A stretch of 64,000 nt of DNA, from positions 366,209 through 430,208 of the forward strand of contig NZ_CVQP01000008.1 of the NCBI RefSeq assembly GCF_001040705.1. The letters are read 5' to 3'. Of this stretch, positions 44,347-54,382 are shown one piece after another; position 1 is the stretch's first letter, and each line of letters begins with the position of its first letter. Below the pieces are notes generated by a model that was not told the DNA's origin, did no database searches, and saw nothing but the letters and a program-made list of their open reading frames with translations. The position numbers were made by a program, and so were the translations under genes. The DNA comes from Rhodococcus sp. RD6.2 (GTDB lineage Bacteria > Actinomycetota > Actinomycetes > Mycobacteriales > Mycobacteriaceae).

Positions 44347-47300
44347 TCAGTACGTCACTTCCTGGCTGCGGCGGCGAACCACCGTGACCTCGTCGCGCTG
44401 ATTTCCGGTGGGGCCGAGGTAGTTCCACGCCCACGACGTCTGGGCGTAGCCGCCCGCGAGGTGGGTCGGTTTGATCAGCAGCCGCGTCAACGAGTTGTGG
44501 ATTCCGCCGCGCATGCCGGTCGTCTCGGACTTCGGAACGTCGATGGTGCGTTCCTGCGCGTGGTAGACGTACACGACGCCCTCGGGCATGCGATGCGAGA
44601 CGATCGCCCGGCACACCACGACACCGTTGCGGTTCACCGCCTCGATCCAGTCGTTGTCCTTCACCGAGATCTTCGCCGCGTCCGCCGGGCTCATCCACAT
44701 GGTCGGGCCGCCACGAGACAGCGACAGCATGAACAGGTTGTCCTGGTACTCGGAGTGGATCGACCACTTGCTGTGCGGGGTCAGGTACCGCACCGTCAGT
44801 CCGATCCCGTCACGCATCTCGCCGACGTGCGGTTCCTCGAACAGCCGCACCATGTCCAACGGTGGTCGGTAGACCGGCAACTGCTCCCCCAGTTCCTCCA
44901 TCCAGTCGTGGTCGAGGAAGAAGTGCATGCGGCCGGTGAGCGTGTGAAACGGCTTGAGTTCCTCGATGTTCACCGTGAAAGGCGCGTACCGCCTGCCCCC
45001 GGTCTCACTGCCCGACCATTCCGGGCTGGTGATCACCGGAACCGGCCTGGCCTGGGTGTCCGCAAAGGTGATGCGGCGCTCCTCACTGCCCTCGGCCAGG
45101 TGCACGAGGCGGCGTCCGGTGCGCTGCTCGAGCTGGCGGAATCCCTCGACCGCGAGCCTGCCGTTGGACGTGCCCGAGAGGCGCAGCACCGCCTCGCACA
45201 TCTTCTCGGCGGTGTCGAGCGCCGGACGGCCCGCAGCCACACCGGAACTCATCACACCGTGCTTCTCTGCGAGCTCGACGACTTCCTCGTCGGGATGGAA
45301 GGTGACGCCCTTCGTCACCAGTCCCGCCTTCTCGACCAGCGGACCGAGCGCCGACCACTTTTCCGCGATCGCCGTGTAGTCCCGCTCCACCACGACGAGC
45401 GGACCCATCGTCCTACCCGGTACGGGCACCTCGCCGGTGGTGCGCCAATCCGATTCCGTACCACTCGGATACGCCATCGCGCCGGGTGTGTCGTGCTGCA
45501 GCGTGCCCAGTACGACGTCGGTTCGGGTGCCCAGATGCGTCTTCGCCAACTCCGAGAAGGAGCGCGCGATCGCCCCGAACGCGTCGAAGTCCGACCTCGT
45601 CTCCCACGGCGGGTCGATCGCCGCCGTGAACGCATGGATGTACGGGTGCATGTCGGTGCTCGAGAGGTCCTGCTTCTCGTACCACGTCGCCGCCGGGAGC
45701 ACGACGTCGGAGAGCAGCGTCGTCGACGTCATCCGGAAGTCGATCGACATGACGAGATCGAGTTTTCCTTCCGGAATCGCCTCGGGCCACTCGACGTCGT
45801 TGGGCCGCAATTCCTCCCGCGTCGGCTCTGCCTGCAGATTGGACGAGGTCCCCAACAGGTGTTTGAGGAAGTACTCGTTGCCCTTGCTCGACGACCCGAG
45901 CAGGTTCGCGCGCCACACACTGAGAACGCGCGGCCAGTTCCGTGGATTGTCGGGATCGGTGACGGCGAGCGACAATTCACCGGACGCCAACTGCTGCGCC
46001 ACGTGCGTCGGAACGTCGACGCCAGCGGCGATGGCCTCCTCGGCGACGTCGAGGCTCGACCGATCGAACTGCGGGTAGAAGGGCGTCCAGCCCATCGCGA
46101 CCGCCGAGGCCATCACGTCCATCGTGTGCCTGCCCGCGAATCGTCCCCGGCCGGTGGGACTTGCGAGGGCGTCGGCCCGATATCCGTCGTAGCACCACTG
46201 ATCGGTGTGCGCGTACCAGTACGAGGTACCGGCCATCTGCCGCGGCGGACGACTCCAGTCGCTCCCCATCGCGACCGTCGCCCATCCGGTGACCGGGCGA
46301 CACTTCTCCTGGCCGACGTAGTGGGCCCAGCCACCGCCGTTACGACCCATCGAGCCGGTCAGGAGCAGCAGGCCCAGGATCGCCCGGTAGGTCGCGTCGC
46401 CGTGGAACCACTGGCAGATGCCCGCGCCCATCACGATCATCGTCCGGCCGCCCGATTCGATCGCGTTCGTGGCGAACTCGCGGGCGACGCGGATCACCTG
46501 AGCCGCCGACACGCCCGTGATCGGCTCCTGCCAAGCAGGGGTGTACAGCGCGGACTGGTCGTCGTACCCCGTCGGCCACTCGCCGGGCAGTCCGGGCCTC
46601 GTCACCCCGTACTGGGCGAGCATCAGGTCGAACACGGTGCACACCCGGTGGCCCGCGACGGTCCGGACAGGAACGCCACGGTCGATCGTCTCACCGCGGC
46701 CGTCGACGGTGTCGAAGCGCGGAAACGTCACCGCGACGACGTCGCCGGGCACCCCGCCACCCAACCCGCCGTCCGAGGTCGCCACCGTCAGGGCAGGCAC
46801 CAGATCACCGAGGTCGAGGTTCCACTTCCCGACGCCCTCCTCGCCGAATCGGAAGCCGAGCGATCCGTGGGGAACGGCAGGGCGATCGGTCGCGCCGTCG
46901 ATCAGCACCGGCTTGAACGCCGCGTTCTCCACGTCCTCACCCAGGTCCGCCGCGGTGAGGTTCTTCCCGGGGACGAGCCGACCGTCACGCTCCTCCAGTT
47001 TGACCAGGAACGGCAGGTCCGTATAGCGCTGCACGTAGTCGACGAAGAACGGCTCCCGGCGTTTGACGAAGAATTCGGAGAGGATCACCTGACCCATCGC
47101 CATCGCCATCGCACCGTCGGTGCCCGCGGCGCACGGCATCCACTCGTCGGCGAACTTCGTGTTGTCGGCGTAGTCGGGACTGACGGTGACGACCTTCGTC
47201 CCGCGGTAACGAACTTCCGCCATCCAGTGCGCGTCGGGTGTCCGGGTGACCGGAACGTTCGAGCCCCACATCATCAGGTAACTCGCATCCCACCAGTCTC

Positions 47301-48057
47301 CGGACTCGGGGACATCGGTCTGGTCGCCGAACACCTGCGGGGACGCCACCGGAAGGTCCGCGTACCAGTCGTAGAAGGACGTCATCACGCCCCCGACGAG
47401 TTCGACGAACCGGGACCCGGCCGCGAACGAGATCATCGACATCGCCGGAATCGGCGAGAACCCGGCGATCCGGTCAGGGCCGTACTCCTTGATCGTGTGC
47501 ACGTGCGCGGCCGCGATCATCTCGGTGGCCTCGTCCCACGTGACGCGGACCAGCCCGCCCTTTCCCCGGGCCTGCTGATAGCGCCGTCGTCGCTCCGGGT
47601 CGTTCTGGATGTCCGCCCACGCCAGCACCGGGTCGCCCAGCCGTCCCCTCGCCTCGCGATACATCTCGACGAGGACGCCGCGGGCATACGGGTAGCGCAC
47701 CCGCGTCGGCGAGTACGTGTACCAGGAGAAGGCCGCGCCGCGCGGACATCCGCGCGGCTCGTACTCGGGACGGTCCGGACCCACCGACGGATAGTCGGTC
47801 TCCTGGGTCTCCCAGGTGATGATCCCGTCCTTGACATAGATCTTCCAGGAACACGACCCGGTGCAGTTCACACCGTGCGTCGACCGCACCACCTTGTCGT
47901 GGCTCCACCGATCGCGGTAGAAGATGTCGCCTTCCCGACCACCGTTGCGAGTGACTGTGCGGCGGTCGGGTGAGAACTGCCCGGGGGTGAAGAACCGCCC
48001 ACTTCGCAGCAGCACGTCCTCGACTGCGCCTCCGGTGATCGAACCACTCGACGTCAC
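44347..48057 (-). CDS. narG: respiratory nitrate reductase alpha subunit (molybdopterin)
   Basis: 1236 residues, normal NarG length. The FS0 cluster ligands are H61, C65, C69 and C104 in HGVNCTGSCSW and RGCPRGAAFSW, the His-first pattern specific to NarG. MGD-binding regions include WGSNVPVTRTPDAHW near 267 and MGAGICQWFHGDATYR near 540. No twin-arginine leader is visible, so the active site faces the cytoplasm, as in membrane-bound Nar. It reduces nitrate to nitrite for anaerobic respiration or redox balance. GTG start with GGAGGAGGG upstream. narK precedes it by 42 bp. Confidence 0.97.
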   Translation of the reverse strand: MTSSGSITGGAVEDVLLRSGRFFTPGQFSPDRRTVTRNGGREGDIFYRDRWSHDKVVRSTHGVNCTGSCSWKIYVKDGIITWETQETDYPSVGPDRPEYEPRGCPRGAAFSWYTYSPTRVRYPYARGVLVEMYREARGRLGDPVLAWADIQNDPERRRRYQQARGKGGLVRVTWDEATEMIAAAHVHTIKEYGPDRIAGFSPIPAMSMISFAAGSRFVELVGGVMTSFYDWYADLPVASPQVFGDQTDVPESGDWWDASYLMMWGSNVPVTRTPDAHWMAEVRYRGTKVVTVSPDYADNTKFADEWMPCAAGTDGAMAMAMGQVILSEFFVKRREPFFVDYVQRYTDLPFLVKLEERDGRLVPGKNLTAADLGEDVENAAFKPVLIDGATDRPAVPHGSLGFRFGEEGVGKWNLDLGDLVPALTVATSDGGLGGGVPGDVVAVTFPRFDTVDGRGETIDRGVPVRTVAGHRVCTVFDLMLAQYGVTRPGLPGEWPTGYDDQSALYTPAWQEPITGVSAAQVIRVAREFATNAIESGGRTMIVMGAGICQWFHGDATYRAILGLLLLTGSMGRNGGGWAHYVGQEKCRPVTGWATVAMGSDWSRPPRQMAGTSYWYAHTDQWCYDGYRADALASPTGRGRFAGRHTMDVMASAVAMGWTPFYPQFDRSSLDVAEEAIAAGVDVPTHVAQQLASGELSLAVTDPDNPRNWPRVLSVWRANLLGSSSKGNEYFLKHLLGTSSNLQAEPTREELRPNDVEWPEAIPEGKLDLVMSIDFRMTSTTLLSDVVLPAATWYEKQDLSSTDMHPYIHAFTAAIDPPWETRSDFDAFGAIARSFSELAKTHLGTRTDVVLGTLQHDTPGAMAYPSGTESDWRTTGEVPVPGRTMGPLVVVERDYTAIAEKWSALGPLVEKAGLVTKGVTFHPDEEVVELAEKHGVMSSGVAAGRPALDTAEKMCEAVLRLSGTSNGRLAVEGFRQLEQRTGRRLVHLAEGSEERRITFADTQARPVPVITSPEWSGSETGGRRYAPFTVNIEELKPFHTLTGRMHFFLDHDWMEELGEQLPVYRPPLDMVRLFEEPHVGEMRDGIGLTVRYLTPHSKWSIHSEYQDNLFMLSLSRGGPTMWMSPADAAKISVKDNDWIEAVNRNGVVVCRAIVSHRMPEGVVYVYHAQERTIDVPKSETTGMRGGIHNSLTRLLIKPTHLAGGYAQTSWAWNYLGPTGNQRDEVTVVRRRSQEVTY

Positions 48058-48099
48058 GTGCCCTCCTCCGCGCCGGGCGGCGCTTGAAAGATCTTCCGG

Positions 48100-49329
48100 T
48101 CAGGTCTGTGTCGGTGCCGCTTCCGCTTTCTCGGGCTCGCGGGCATGCAGCTTCAACGCGGTGTAGAGGAAGGCGACGACGGCGACCGCGGCCAGCAGCA
48201 GCAGACCGGCGGTGTAGTTGTTGTCCACCTCGTCGTATGTCGCGCCCATCACCAGCGGTGGGAAGTACCCGCCCAAACCACCTGCCGCAGCGACGATTCC
48301 GGTGACGCTACCGACGCTCTGCGCAGGCGAACGTCGTGCCACCCAGGCGAACACGCCGCCAGTACCGATACCGAGGAAGATCGCCAGCGAGATGAACGTG
48401 ACCGCGGACCAGAAGTCGGCCGGTGGCTGGAATGTCGCGACGACTGCGAGAACCGCAGTGCCCGCGAGCGAGGCGAGCACAACCCATTTCGGAGCGATCC
48501 GGTCCGAAAGCGTGCCACCGATCGGTCGAGCGATGACGGCGGCGAGCGCGAACGCCGCGGTGCGGGTGCCTGCGTCGACAGCAGAGAAGTCGTAGATGTT
48601 CTTGATGTACGTCGGCAGGTAGTTGCTGAAGGCGACGAACCCACCGAACACGATGGCGTACAGGAACGACATCTCCCATGTCACACCGAGTTTCGACGCC
48701 GCAACGAGCTTGGGAATCACCGGTTCGGTGTTGGGGACGAAGGCCGGCGAGTCCTTCATCAGCATCACGCACAGGGCCGCGGTCGCGGCCAGCGCGATCG
48801 CGATGATGACGTGTGTCGTGATGAGCCCGAACCAGCCGACGAACCGCGGAGTGAAGAACGCCGACAGGGCGGTACCGACCATGCCCGCACCGAACACTCC
48901 GGTGGCGAATCCGTGCCTGCTGGCCTCGTACCAGGACTTCGCGAACGGGATGCCGATCGCGAACACCGTGCCCGCGACACCGAGGACGAAGCCGGAGGCC
49001 AGCAGGCCGACATACGAGTCGGCGCTCGCGGAGAACCCGACGGCGAGCACCGGGATGACCGACGCCAGGGCTACGAAGATGAAGAGGGCTCGACCGCCGT
49101 AGCGGTCGGTGAGCGGGCCGGTCACGATTCGGCCCAGCGACCCGACCAGAATCGGTGTTGCCACGAGTATCGACGCCTGCGAACTGGTCAACTCGAGACG
49201 CGCGGCGTAGGTCGTGGACATGGGGCCGATCATGTTCCAGGCCCAGAAACAGATGGTCGACGTCCAGGTCGCCAGAGCAAGATTCCGGAGCTGGGCAGAC
49301 TTGTCGAAAACAGGCACTCCTGCGTTCAC
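48100..49329 (-). CDS. narK: nitrate/nitrite transporter NarK (MFS, NNP family)
   Basis: 409 residues from GTG at 49329; twelve spans. The nitrate signatures are FGAGMVGTALSAFFTPRFVG near 145 (family: GxGNxGxA-like) and VAAAGGLGGYFPPLVMG near 345; LTDRYGGRALFIFVAL is MFS motif A. NarK moves nitrate in or nitrite out. A GTG at 49314 is possible; the Phe-Asp-Lys onward sequence is the conserved start of the protein. It heads the narK-narGHJI unit, which begins just downstream of the pnp terminator, so it must have its own promoter; none was convincing. Confidence 0.93.
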   Translation of the reverse strand: MNAGVPVFDKSAQLRNLALATWTSTICFWAWNMIGPMSTTYAARLELTSSQASILVATPILVGSLGRIVTGPLTDRYGGRALFIFVALASVIPVLAVGFSASADSYVGLLASGFVLGVAGTVFAIGIPFAKSWYEASRHGFATGVFGAGMVGTALSAFFTPRFVGWFGLITTHVIIAIALAATAALCVMLMKDSPAFVPNTEPVIPKLVAASKLGVTWEMSFLYAIVFGGFVAFSNYLPTYIKNIYDFSAVDAGTRTAAFALAAVIARPIGGTLSDRIAPKWVVLASLAGTAVLAVVATFQPPADFWSAVTFISLAIFLGIGTGGVFAWVARRSPAQSVGSVTGIVAAAGGLGGYFPPLVMGATYDEVDNNYTAGLLLLAAVAVVAFLYTALKLHAREPEKAEAAPTQT

Positions 49330-49412
49330 TCGTCCAGCAAAGCACCCGGCCGAAGGTGACACAGTCCGAAGACACGGTGCCGTAGGCAACGTTCCGGTCA
49401 CGACGGAACAGA

Positions 49413-49447
49413 AAGGTGCCCCCGACCACACGGGTCGGGGGCACCTT
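49413..49447 (-). terminator. terminator of pnp
   Basis: Perfect 15-bp arms: AAGGTGCCCCCGACC (49413-49427) and its complement (49433-49447) with a 5-nt loop, followed on the minus strand by CTGTTCC after a TTTC run. It lies 41 bp past the pnp stop and separates pnp from the nar operon. Confidence 0.9.
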
Positions 49448-49487
49448 CGTGAACTGCTACGCCGATGACGTCACCGGCGCGTCACAC

Positions 49488-51749
49488 CTACGCGTCCGCG
49501 TCGGTCGCCTTCGCCTCGGCGGCGGGCGCCGCAGCACCCTCCTCCTCGACGGGGACCAGCGAGATCTTGCCGCGGTTGTCGATGTCGGCGATCTCCACCC
49601 GGAGCTTGCTGCCGACGCTCACGACGTCCTCGACCTTGTTGATCCGCTTGCCGTTGCCCAGCTTGGAGATGTGCACCAGTCCGTCGCGGCCCGGGAGCAG
49701 CGAGACGAACGCGCCGAAGGCGGTGGTCTTGACGACCGTGCCGAGGAAGCGCTCGCCCACCTTGGGCAGCTGCGGGTTGGCGATGGCGTTGATCAGATCG
49801 ATCGCGGCCTGCGCAGACGGACCATCGGTGGCGCCGACGAACACGGTGCCGTCGTCCTCGATGGAGATGCTCGCACCGGTCTGCTCGGTGATCGAGTTGA
49901 TCATCTTGCCCTTGGGGCCGATGACCTCGCCGATCTTGTCCACCGGCACCTTGATGGTCGTGATGCGCGGCGCGAACGGGCTCATCTCGTCCGGGGTGTC
50001 GATGGCTTCGGCCATGACCTCGAGGATGGTGGTCCGGGCGTCATGGGCCTGCGACAGCGCACCGGCCAGAACCTGCGACGGGATGCCGTCGAGCTTCGTG
50101 TCCAGCTGCAGCGCCGTGACGAAGTTCTTGGTACCGGCGACCTTGAAGTCCATGTCGCCGAAGGCATCCTCGGCGCCGAGGATGTCGGTCAGCGCCACGT
50201 AGCGGGTCTCGCCGTCGACCTCGTCGGAGACCAGGCCCATCGCGATGCCCGCGACGGGAGCCTTGAGGGGCACACCGGCGTTGAGCAGCGACAGGGTCGA
50301 CGCGCACACGGAGCCCATCGAGGTCGAGCCGTTGGAGCCCAGCGCCTCGGAGACCTGGCGGATCGCGTACGGGAACTCCTCGACGCTCGGCAGGACCGGC
50401 ATGAGGGCGCGCTCGGCGAGCGCGCCGTGGCCGATCTCGCGACGCTTCGGCGAACCGACGCGGCCCGTCTCACCGGTCGAGTACGGCGGGAAGTTGTAGT
50501 GGTGCATGTAGCGCTTGCTGGTCTCGGGACCGAGCGAGTCGACCTGCTGCGCCATCTTCACCATGTCGAGCGTGGTGACACCCATGATCTGGGTCTCGCC
50601 GCGCTCGAACAACGCGGAGCCGTGGGCACGCGGGATCACGGCGACCTCGGCCGAGAGCGACCGAATGTCGGTGATGCCACGGCCGTCGATCCGGAAGTGG
50701 TCCTTGAGGATCCGCTGACGGACGAGCTTCTTGGTCAGCGAGCGGAACGCCGCGCCGATCTCCTTCTCGCGACCCTCGAACTGCGGTGCGACCAGGTCGA
50801 GGACGTCGACCTTGACCTCGTCGGTCTTGTCGTCGCGCTCCTGCTTGCCCGCGATGGTCAGTGCCGCCGACAGCTTCTCGGTGGCAGCGGCCTCGACGGC
50901 GGCGTACACGTCGGCCTGGTAGGCCGGGAACACGGGGTACTCGCCGGTTGGCTTCGACGACGCGGCGGCGAGCGCCTGCTGCGCCTCGCAGAGGCGGGCG
51001 ATGAACGGCTTGGCGGCCTCGAGGCCCTGGGCGACGATCGCCTCGGTCGGCGCCTGCGCGCCGCCGTCGATGAGCGCGATGACGTTGTCGGTGGCCTCGG
51101 CCTCGACCATCATGATCGCGACGTCACCGGACTCGACGACGCGGCCCGCGACGACCATGTCGAAGACGGCGTTCTCGAGCTGCTCGACGGTCGGGAACGC
51201 GACCCACTGGCCGGCCTTGTTCTCGTCCGAGGTGATCAGCGCAACGCGCACGCCACCGACCGGGCCGGAGAACGGCAGGCCCGCGATCTGGGTGGACGCG
51301 GACGCGGCGTTGATCGCCACGACGTCGTACAGGTCCTTCGGGTCGAGGCTCAGGACCGTCACGACGACCTGGATCTCGTTGCGCAGGCCGTCGACGAACG
51401 ACGGGCGCAGCGGCCGGTCGATCAGGCGGCAGGTCAGGATCGCGTCGGTGGAGGGACGGCCCTCGCGACGGAAGAACGAGCCGGGGATGCGACCCGCGGC
51501 GTACATGCGCTCCTCGACGTCCACCGTCAGGGGGAAGAAGTCGAAGTGCTCCTTGGGGTGCTTGCTGGCGGTGGTGGCCGACAGCAGCATGGTCTCGTCG
51601 TCGAGGTACGCGACGACGGCGCCGGCAGCCTGCTGGGCGAGGCGGCCGGTCTCGAAACGAATGGTGCGGGTTCCGTAGGACCCGTTGTCGATCACGGCGG
51701 TCGACTCGAAGACGCCCTCGTCGACCTCTACTGCGGTATTTGCGGTCAT
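49488..51749 (-). CDS. pnp: polynucleotide phosphorylase
   Basis: 753 residues. Two RNase PH-like domains flank a helical domain; the second has [15 protein letters not shown] near 390 and [21 protein letters not shown] near 474. The KH domain follows ([19 protein letters not shown] near 602) and the S1 domain ends the protein ([19 protein letters not shown] near 665) with an acidic Ala-rich tail. PNPase degrades RNA 3' to 5' by phosphorolysis and, in actinobacteria, can also make (p)ppGpp-linked products. The ATG at 51749 has a purine-rich GAGAGAAGAG upstream. Equivalent to Rv2783c (gpsI). Confidence 0.97.
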   Translation of the reverse strand: MTANTAVEVDEGVFESTAVIDNGSYGTRTIRFETGRLAQQAAGAVVAYLDDETMLLSATTASKHPKEHFDFFPLTVDVEERMYAAGRIPGSFFRREGRPSTDAILTCRLIDRPLRPSFVDGLRNEIQVVVTVLSLDPKDLYDVVAINAASASTQIAGLPFSGPVGGVRVALITSDENKAGQWVAFPTVEQLENAVFDMVVAGRVVESGDVAIMMVEAEATDNVIALIDGGAQAPTEAIVAQGLEAAKPFIARLCEAQQALAAASSKPTGEYPVFPAYQADVYAAVEAAATEKLSAALTIAGKQERDDKTDEVKVDVLDLVAPQFEGREKEIGAAFRSLTKKLVRQRILKDHFRIDGRGITDIRSLSAEVAVIPRAHGSALFERGETQIMGVTTLDMVKMAQQVDSLGPETSKRYMHHYNFPPYSTGETGRVGSPKRREIGHGALAERALMPVLPSVEEFPYAIRQVSEALGSNGSTSMGSVCASTLSLLNAGVPLKAPVAGIAMGLVSDEVDGETRYVALTDILGAEDAFGDMDFKVAGTKNFVTALQLDTKLDGIPSQVLAGALSQAHDARTTILEVMAEAIDTPDEMSPFAPRITTIKVPVDKIGEVIGPKGKMINSITEQTGASISIEDDGTVFVGATDGPSAQAAIDLINAIANPQLPKVGERFLGTVVKTTAFGAFVSLLPGRDGLVHISKLGNGKRINKVEDVVSVGSKLRVEIADIDNRGKISLVPVEEEGAAAPAAEAKATDADA

Positions 51750-52039
51750 GTCTTTCTCTTCTCTCCCTCTCGTCTTCGCCGTATCCGCATGGCCGTGGCC
51801 GCCCTCCTGGCGGTCACGGCGCACCTGCCGGGTGCATTCCCTCTTTCGCGGAGGCGGCCATCGATCGAAGCCAATCGCAGGTCACCCCTCGTGGGTGATC
51901 GTCCGAGTGGCCACTACCGAGGACCGACTGCCACTACTGCAGGTACGTACGGCGGGATCCCTCGTGGATCCGATGGTTCGCGATGGAACCGGTCTGTCCG
52001 ATGACTCGGGTCGCTTTCGATCCGGCCATCCGACAAACA
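51750..52039 (-). promoter_or_regulatory. long structured leader of pnp
   Basis: About 290 nt separate the rpsO terminator from the pnp start. Stem-loops read on either strand: GTGGCCGCC/GGCGGTCAC (51795-51817), TCACCC-CTCGT-GGGTGA (51882-51898) and GGATCC-CTCGT-GGATCC (51955-51971). The last two share the same 5-nt loop. No open frame is evident. Structured pnp leaders control PNPase by RNase cleavage in other bacteria; whether this applies here is inference. Confidence 0.45.
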
Positions 52040-52087
52040 CCGGTAGCCAACGAGGTCAGTCTAAGCACTCGCCTCGTTGGCTACCGG
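52040..52087 (-). terminator. terminator of rpsO
   Basis: Perfect 16-bp arms CCGGTAGCCAACGAGG (52040-52055) and its complement (52072-52087) around a 16-nt loop, 58 bp past the rpsO stop. It may end the ribF-rpsO transcript or, when read through, serve as a processing site before pnp. Confidence 0.85.
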
Positions 52088-52145
52088 GATGTTCACGTCC
52101 GGGTCGGTGCGCTGTGTCGCGCATTCGCCCGGTGCGTCGAATCTC

Positions 52146-52415
52146 TTATCGGCGCAGGCCCAGACGCTCGATGAGCGAACGGTAACGCGCGATGTCGACC
52201 TTCTGAACGTACTTGAGCAGACGACGACGGCGTCCAACCAGCAGCAACAGGCCGCGGCGGGAGTGGTGGTCGTGCTTGTGCTTCTTCAGGTGCTCGGTGA
52301 GGTCGACAATCCGCTTCGTCAGCAGCGCAACCTGCGCCTCCGGCGATCCGGTGTCGGTCTCGTGAACGCCGTACTCGGCGAGGACGGCCTTCTTCTCTTC
52401 GGTGGTCAGCGCCAC
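52146..52415 (-). CDS. rpsO: 30S ribosomal protein S15
   Basis: 89 residues, the standard length. Diagnostic S15 stretch: [36 protein letters not shown] with the RNA-contacting His/Asp/Ser positions, followed by [20 protein letters not shown]15 nucleates the 16S central domain. The GTG at 52415 is chosen over the upstream in-frame starts because AGGAG is 5 nt before it and it gives the universal VALTTEEKK-type beginning. It is next to pnp as in most bacteria. Confidence 0.97.
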   Translation of the reverse strand: MALTTEEKKAVLAEYGVHETDTGSPEAQVALLTKRIVDLTEHLKKHKHDHHSRRGLLLLVGRRRRLLKYVQKVDIARYRSLIERLGLRR

Positions 52416-52542
52416 TGTCACTCCTGTTACTGATGTCTGCGCGATGAGATCCCAGGACAAGCCCGAGTGGCGTGGCCACCACAGACCGCAGCACACACCG
52501 AGGACATCCTACCAGCGCCGGAAACGGGTCCCGACGCCGCGG

Positions 52543-53517
52543 TCAGCCCCTCACGTCGGTGCGTGTGAGCAGCTCCCTCGTGTCGTCGACGTCGCGACCC
52601 ATCTGCGCGATCAACGACTCGACCGAGTCGAACTTCTCCATGCCGCGCAGGCGCCGGACGAAGTCGACCGCCACGTGCTGCCCGTACAGATCCGCGGACG
52701 CGTCGAGGACGTAGGCCTCGACGGTGCGCGTCCGGCCCGAGAACGTCGGATTCGTGCCGACGGACACCGCAGCCATGTGCGCAACCCCCGGCTCCAGGGA
52801 TCCCTCCACCGCGTCCTGTCCCAGCACCGTGAACCAGGCCGCATAGACGCCGTCAGCGGGAATCGCGGCGTGTTCCGGCGGCGAGATGTTGGCCGTGGGG
52901 AAGCCCAGGTCTCGGCCACGGCGCTCACCGTGCACGACAACACCCTCGACGCGGTGCGGTCGACCCAGCGCCTCGGCCGCGGCCGACACGTCACCCGCGT
53001 CGACGCAGGACCGGATGTAGGTCGACGAGAACGTGACCGCGTGCTCCGCGACCAGGTTCACCCCGTCGACGGCGAACCCGAAACGGGATCCGATCTGCCG
53101 CAGCAGGTCGACCGTTCCGGCCGCCTTCCGGCCGAAGGTGAAATTCTCCCCCACGACGACCTCGGCGACGTGTAACCGCTCGACCAGGATCTCGTGCGCG
53201 TACTGCTCCGGGCTCAGCTTCATGAACTCCGAAGTGAACGGGATGACGCAGAACACGTCGATTCCCAACTCCTCGGCCAGTTCGGACCGCCGCCGCAGCG
53301 TCGTCAACTGCGCCGGGTGGCTGCCCGGCCGCACGACCTCCATCGGATGTGGGTCGAAAGTCATGAGCACACTGGGAATTCCGCGTTCGCTCGCCGACTT
53401 CACTGCACGGCTGATCAACTGCGCATGCCCACGATGCACACCGTCGAAGACGCCGATCGTGAGTACGCAGCGGCCCCAGTCGGCTGGAACGTCGTCGAGC
53501 CCTCGCCATCTCTGCAC
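52543..53517 (-). CDS. ribF: bifunctional riboflavin kinase/FMN adenylyltransferase
   Basis: 324 residues. The FAD-synthetase nucleotidyltransferase half starts TIGVFDGVHRGHAQLI near residue 23 (HxGH-type motif) and continues to TYIRSCVDAGDV near 163; the riboflavin kinase half carries GRDLGFPTANI near 196 and ADGVYAAWF. It makes FMN and FAD from riboflavin and ATP. Start GTG (VQRWRGLDDVP) matches the usual actinobacterial N-terminus. It is divergent from sirR and upstream of rpsO, matching Rv2786c. Confidence 0.95.
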   Translation of the reverse strand: MQRWRGLDDVPADWGRCVLTIGVFDGVHRGHAQLISRAVKSASERGIPSVLMTFDPHPMEVVRPGSHPAQLTTLRRRSELAEELGIDVFCVIPFTSEFMKLSPEQYAHEILVERLHVAEVVVGENFTFGRKAAGTVDLLRQIGSRFGFAVDGVNLVAEHAVTFSSTYIRSCVDAGDVSAAAEALGRPHRVEGVVVHGERRGRDLGFPTANISPPEHAAIPADGVYAAWFTVLGQDAVEGSLEPGVAHMAAVSVGTNPTFSGRTRTVEAYVLDASADLYGQHVAVDFVRRLRGMEKFDSVESLIAQMGRDVDDTRELLTRTDVRG

Positions 53518-53634
53518 GCACCGAAGCCTACGACCCGCCGCCGCGAGCGTCACGTTCGGTGGGTCTTCCGGCGTCTCCGCGCCCGCACGGATGCCTCGGC
53601 AGGTGTCGAAGTGCCACACTGCCTGTGCATTGCC

Positions 53635-53640
53635 TAAGCT
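53635..53640 (+). promoter_or_regulatory. leaderless -10 of sirR
   Basis: TAAGCT followed by exactly 7 nt and the GTG start at 53648. The preceding TTGCCTAAGC has partial similarity to DtxR-family half-sites, so self-control by the metalloregulator is conceivable but weakly supported. Confidence 0.5.
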
Positions 53641-53647
53641 CGGTTCC

Positions 53648-54376
53648 GTGCCTGAGCGTAGAAACCAATCGGACAGATCAACGGAAGGGGTCGCGCCATC
53701 GGCCGGCCGTGCGCCGTCGCTCACGACGGTCGCGCAGGACTATCTGAAGGTGATCTGGACCGCGGGCGAATGGTCGGGTGAACAGGTTTCGACGAAAATG
53801 CTTGCCGAGCGCATCGGTGTGTCGGCGTCGACGGTGTCCGAGGCGATCCGAAAGCTGTCCGATCAGGGGCTCGTCGACCACGCCAAGTACGGGTCGATCT
53901 CGCTGACCGACAGCGGCCGCGCGGCAGCCGTCGCCATGGTCCGCAGGCACCGTCTCATCGAGACGTACCTCGTCGGCGAACTCGGCTACGGCTGGGACGA
54001 GGTGCACGACGAGGCCGAGGTCCTCGAACATGCCGTCTCCGACCTGATGATCGAACGTATCGACGCCAAACTCGGGCATCCGGAACGCGACCCGCACGGC
54101 GATCCGATCCCCGCAGCCGACGGCACCATCCCGGCGCCGCAGGCACGCCAACTCAGCGAACTCGCCGACGGCCAATCCGGCACGGTGGCCCGGATCTCCG
54201 ACTCGGACCCGGCGATGCTCCGCTATTTCGACAGCGTCGGCATCTGCCTCGACCTGACGATCACCGTGCTCGAACGGCGCGACTTCGCGGGCACAATTTC
54301 GGTCCAGCTCGGCGAAGGCTCGACCGTCGAGCTGGGAAACCTTGCTGCCGAGGCGATCTGGATCGTCGAGCGCTGA
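53648..54376 (+). CDS. sirR: DtxR-family metal-dependent regulator (SirR/MntR type)
   Basis: 242 residues. The N-terminal winged helix (SLTTVAQDYLKVIWTAGEWSG then RIGVSASTVSEAIRKL) begins after a ~25-residue head; the metal-binding dimer domain includes RRHRLIETYLVGELGYGWDEVHDEAEVLEHAVSD near 98-130, with the DtxR His/Glu ligands; a FeoA/SH3-like C-terminal domain (GTVARISDSDPAMLRYFDSVG) follows. The family represses manganese or iron uptake genes. It corresponds to Rv2788. A manganese role would fit the terC riboswitch elsewhere in the window. Confidence 0.92.
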   Translation: MPERRNQSDRSTEGVAPSAGRAPSLTTVAQDYLKVIWTAGEWSGEQVSTKMLAERIGVSASTVSEAIRKLSDQGLVDHAKYGSISLTDSGRAAAVAMVRRHRLIETYLVGELGYGWDEVHDEAEVLEHAVSDLMIERIDAKLGHPERDPHGDPIPAADGTIPAPQARQLSELADGQSGTVARISDSDPAMLRYFDSVGICLDLTITVLERRDFAGTISVQLGEGSTVELGNLAAEAIWIVER

Positions 54377-54382
54377 TCCGAA

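Noticed and set aside
42010-47973. Open frame of 1987 codons on the plus strand opposite narG/narH
   Set aside because: It is exactly antisense to narG and narH, whose catalytic motifs are complete; its translation is Arg/His/Asp-rich low-complexity without any domain, the usual artefact of high-GC codon bias.
49416-52004. 862-codon plus-strand frame opposite pnp
   Set aside because: Antisense to a complete PNPase; composition (Asp/Arg/Leu/Val) is that of a shadow frame.
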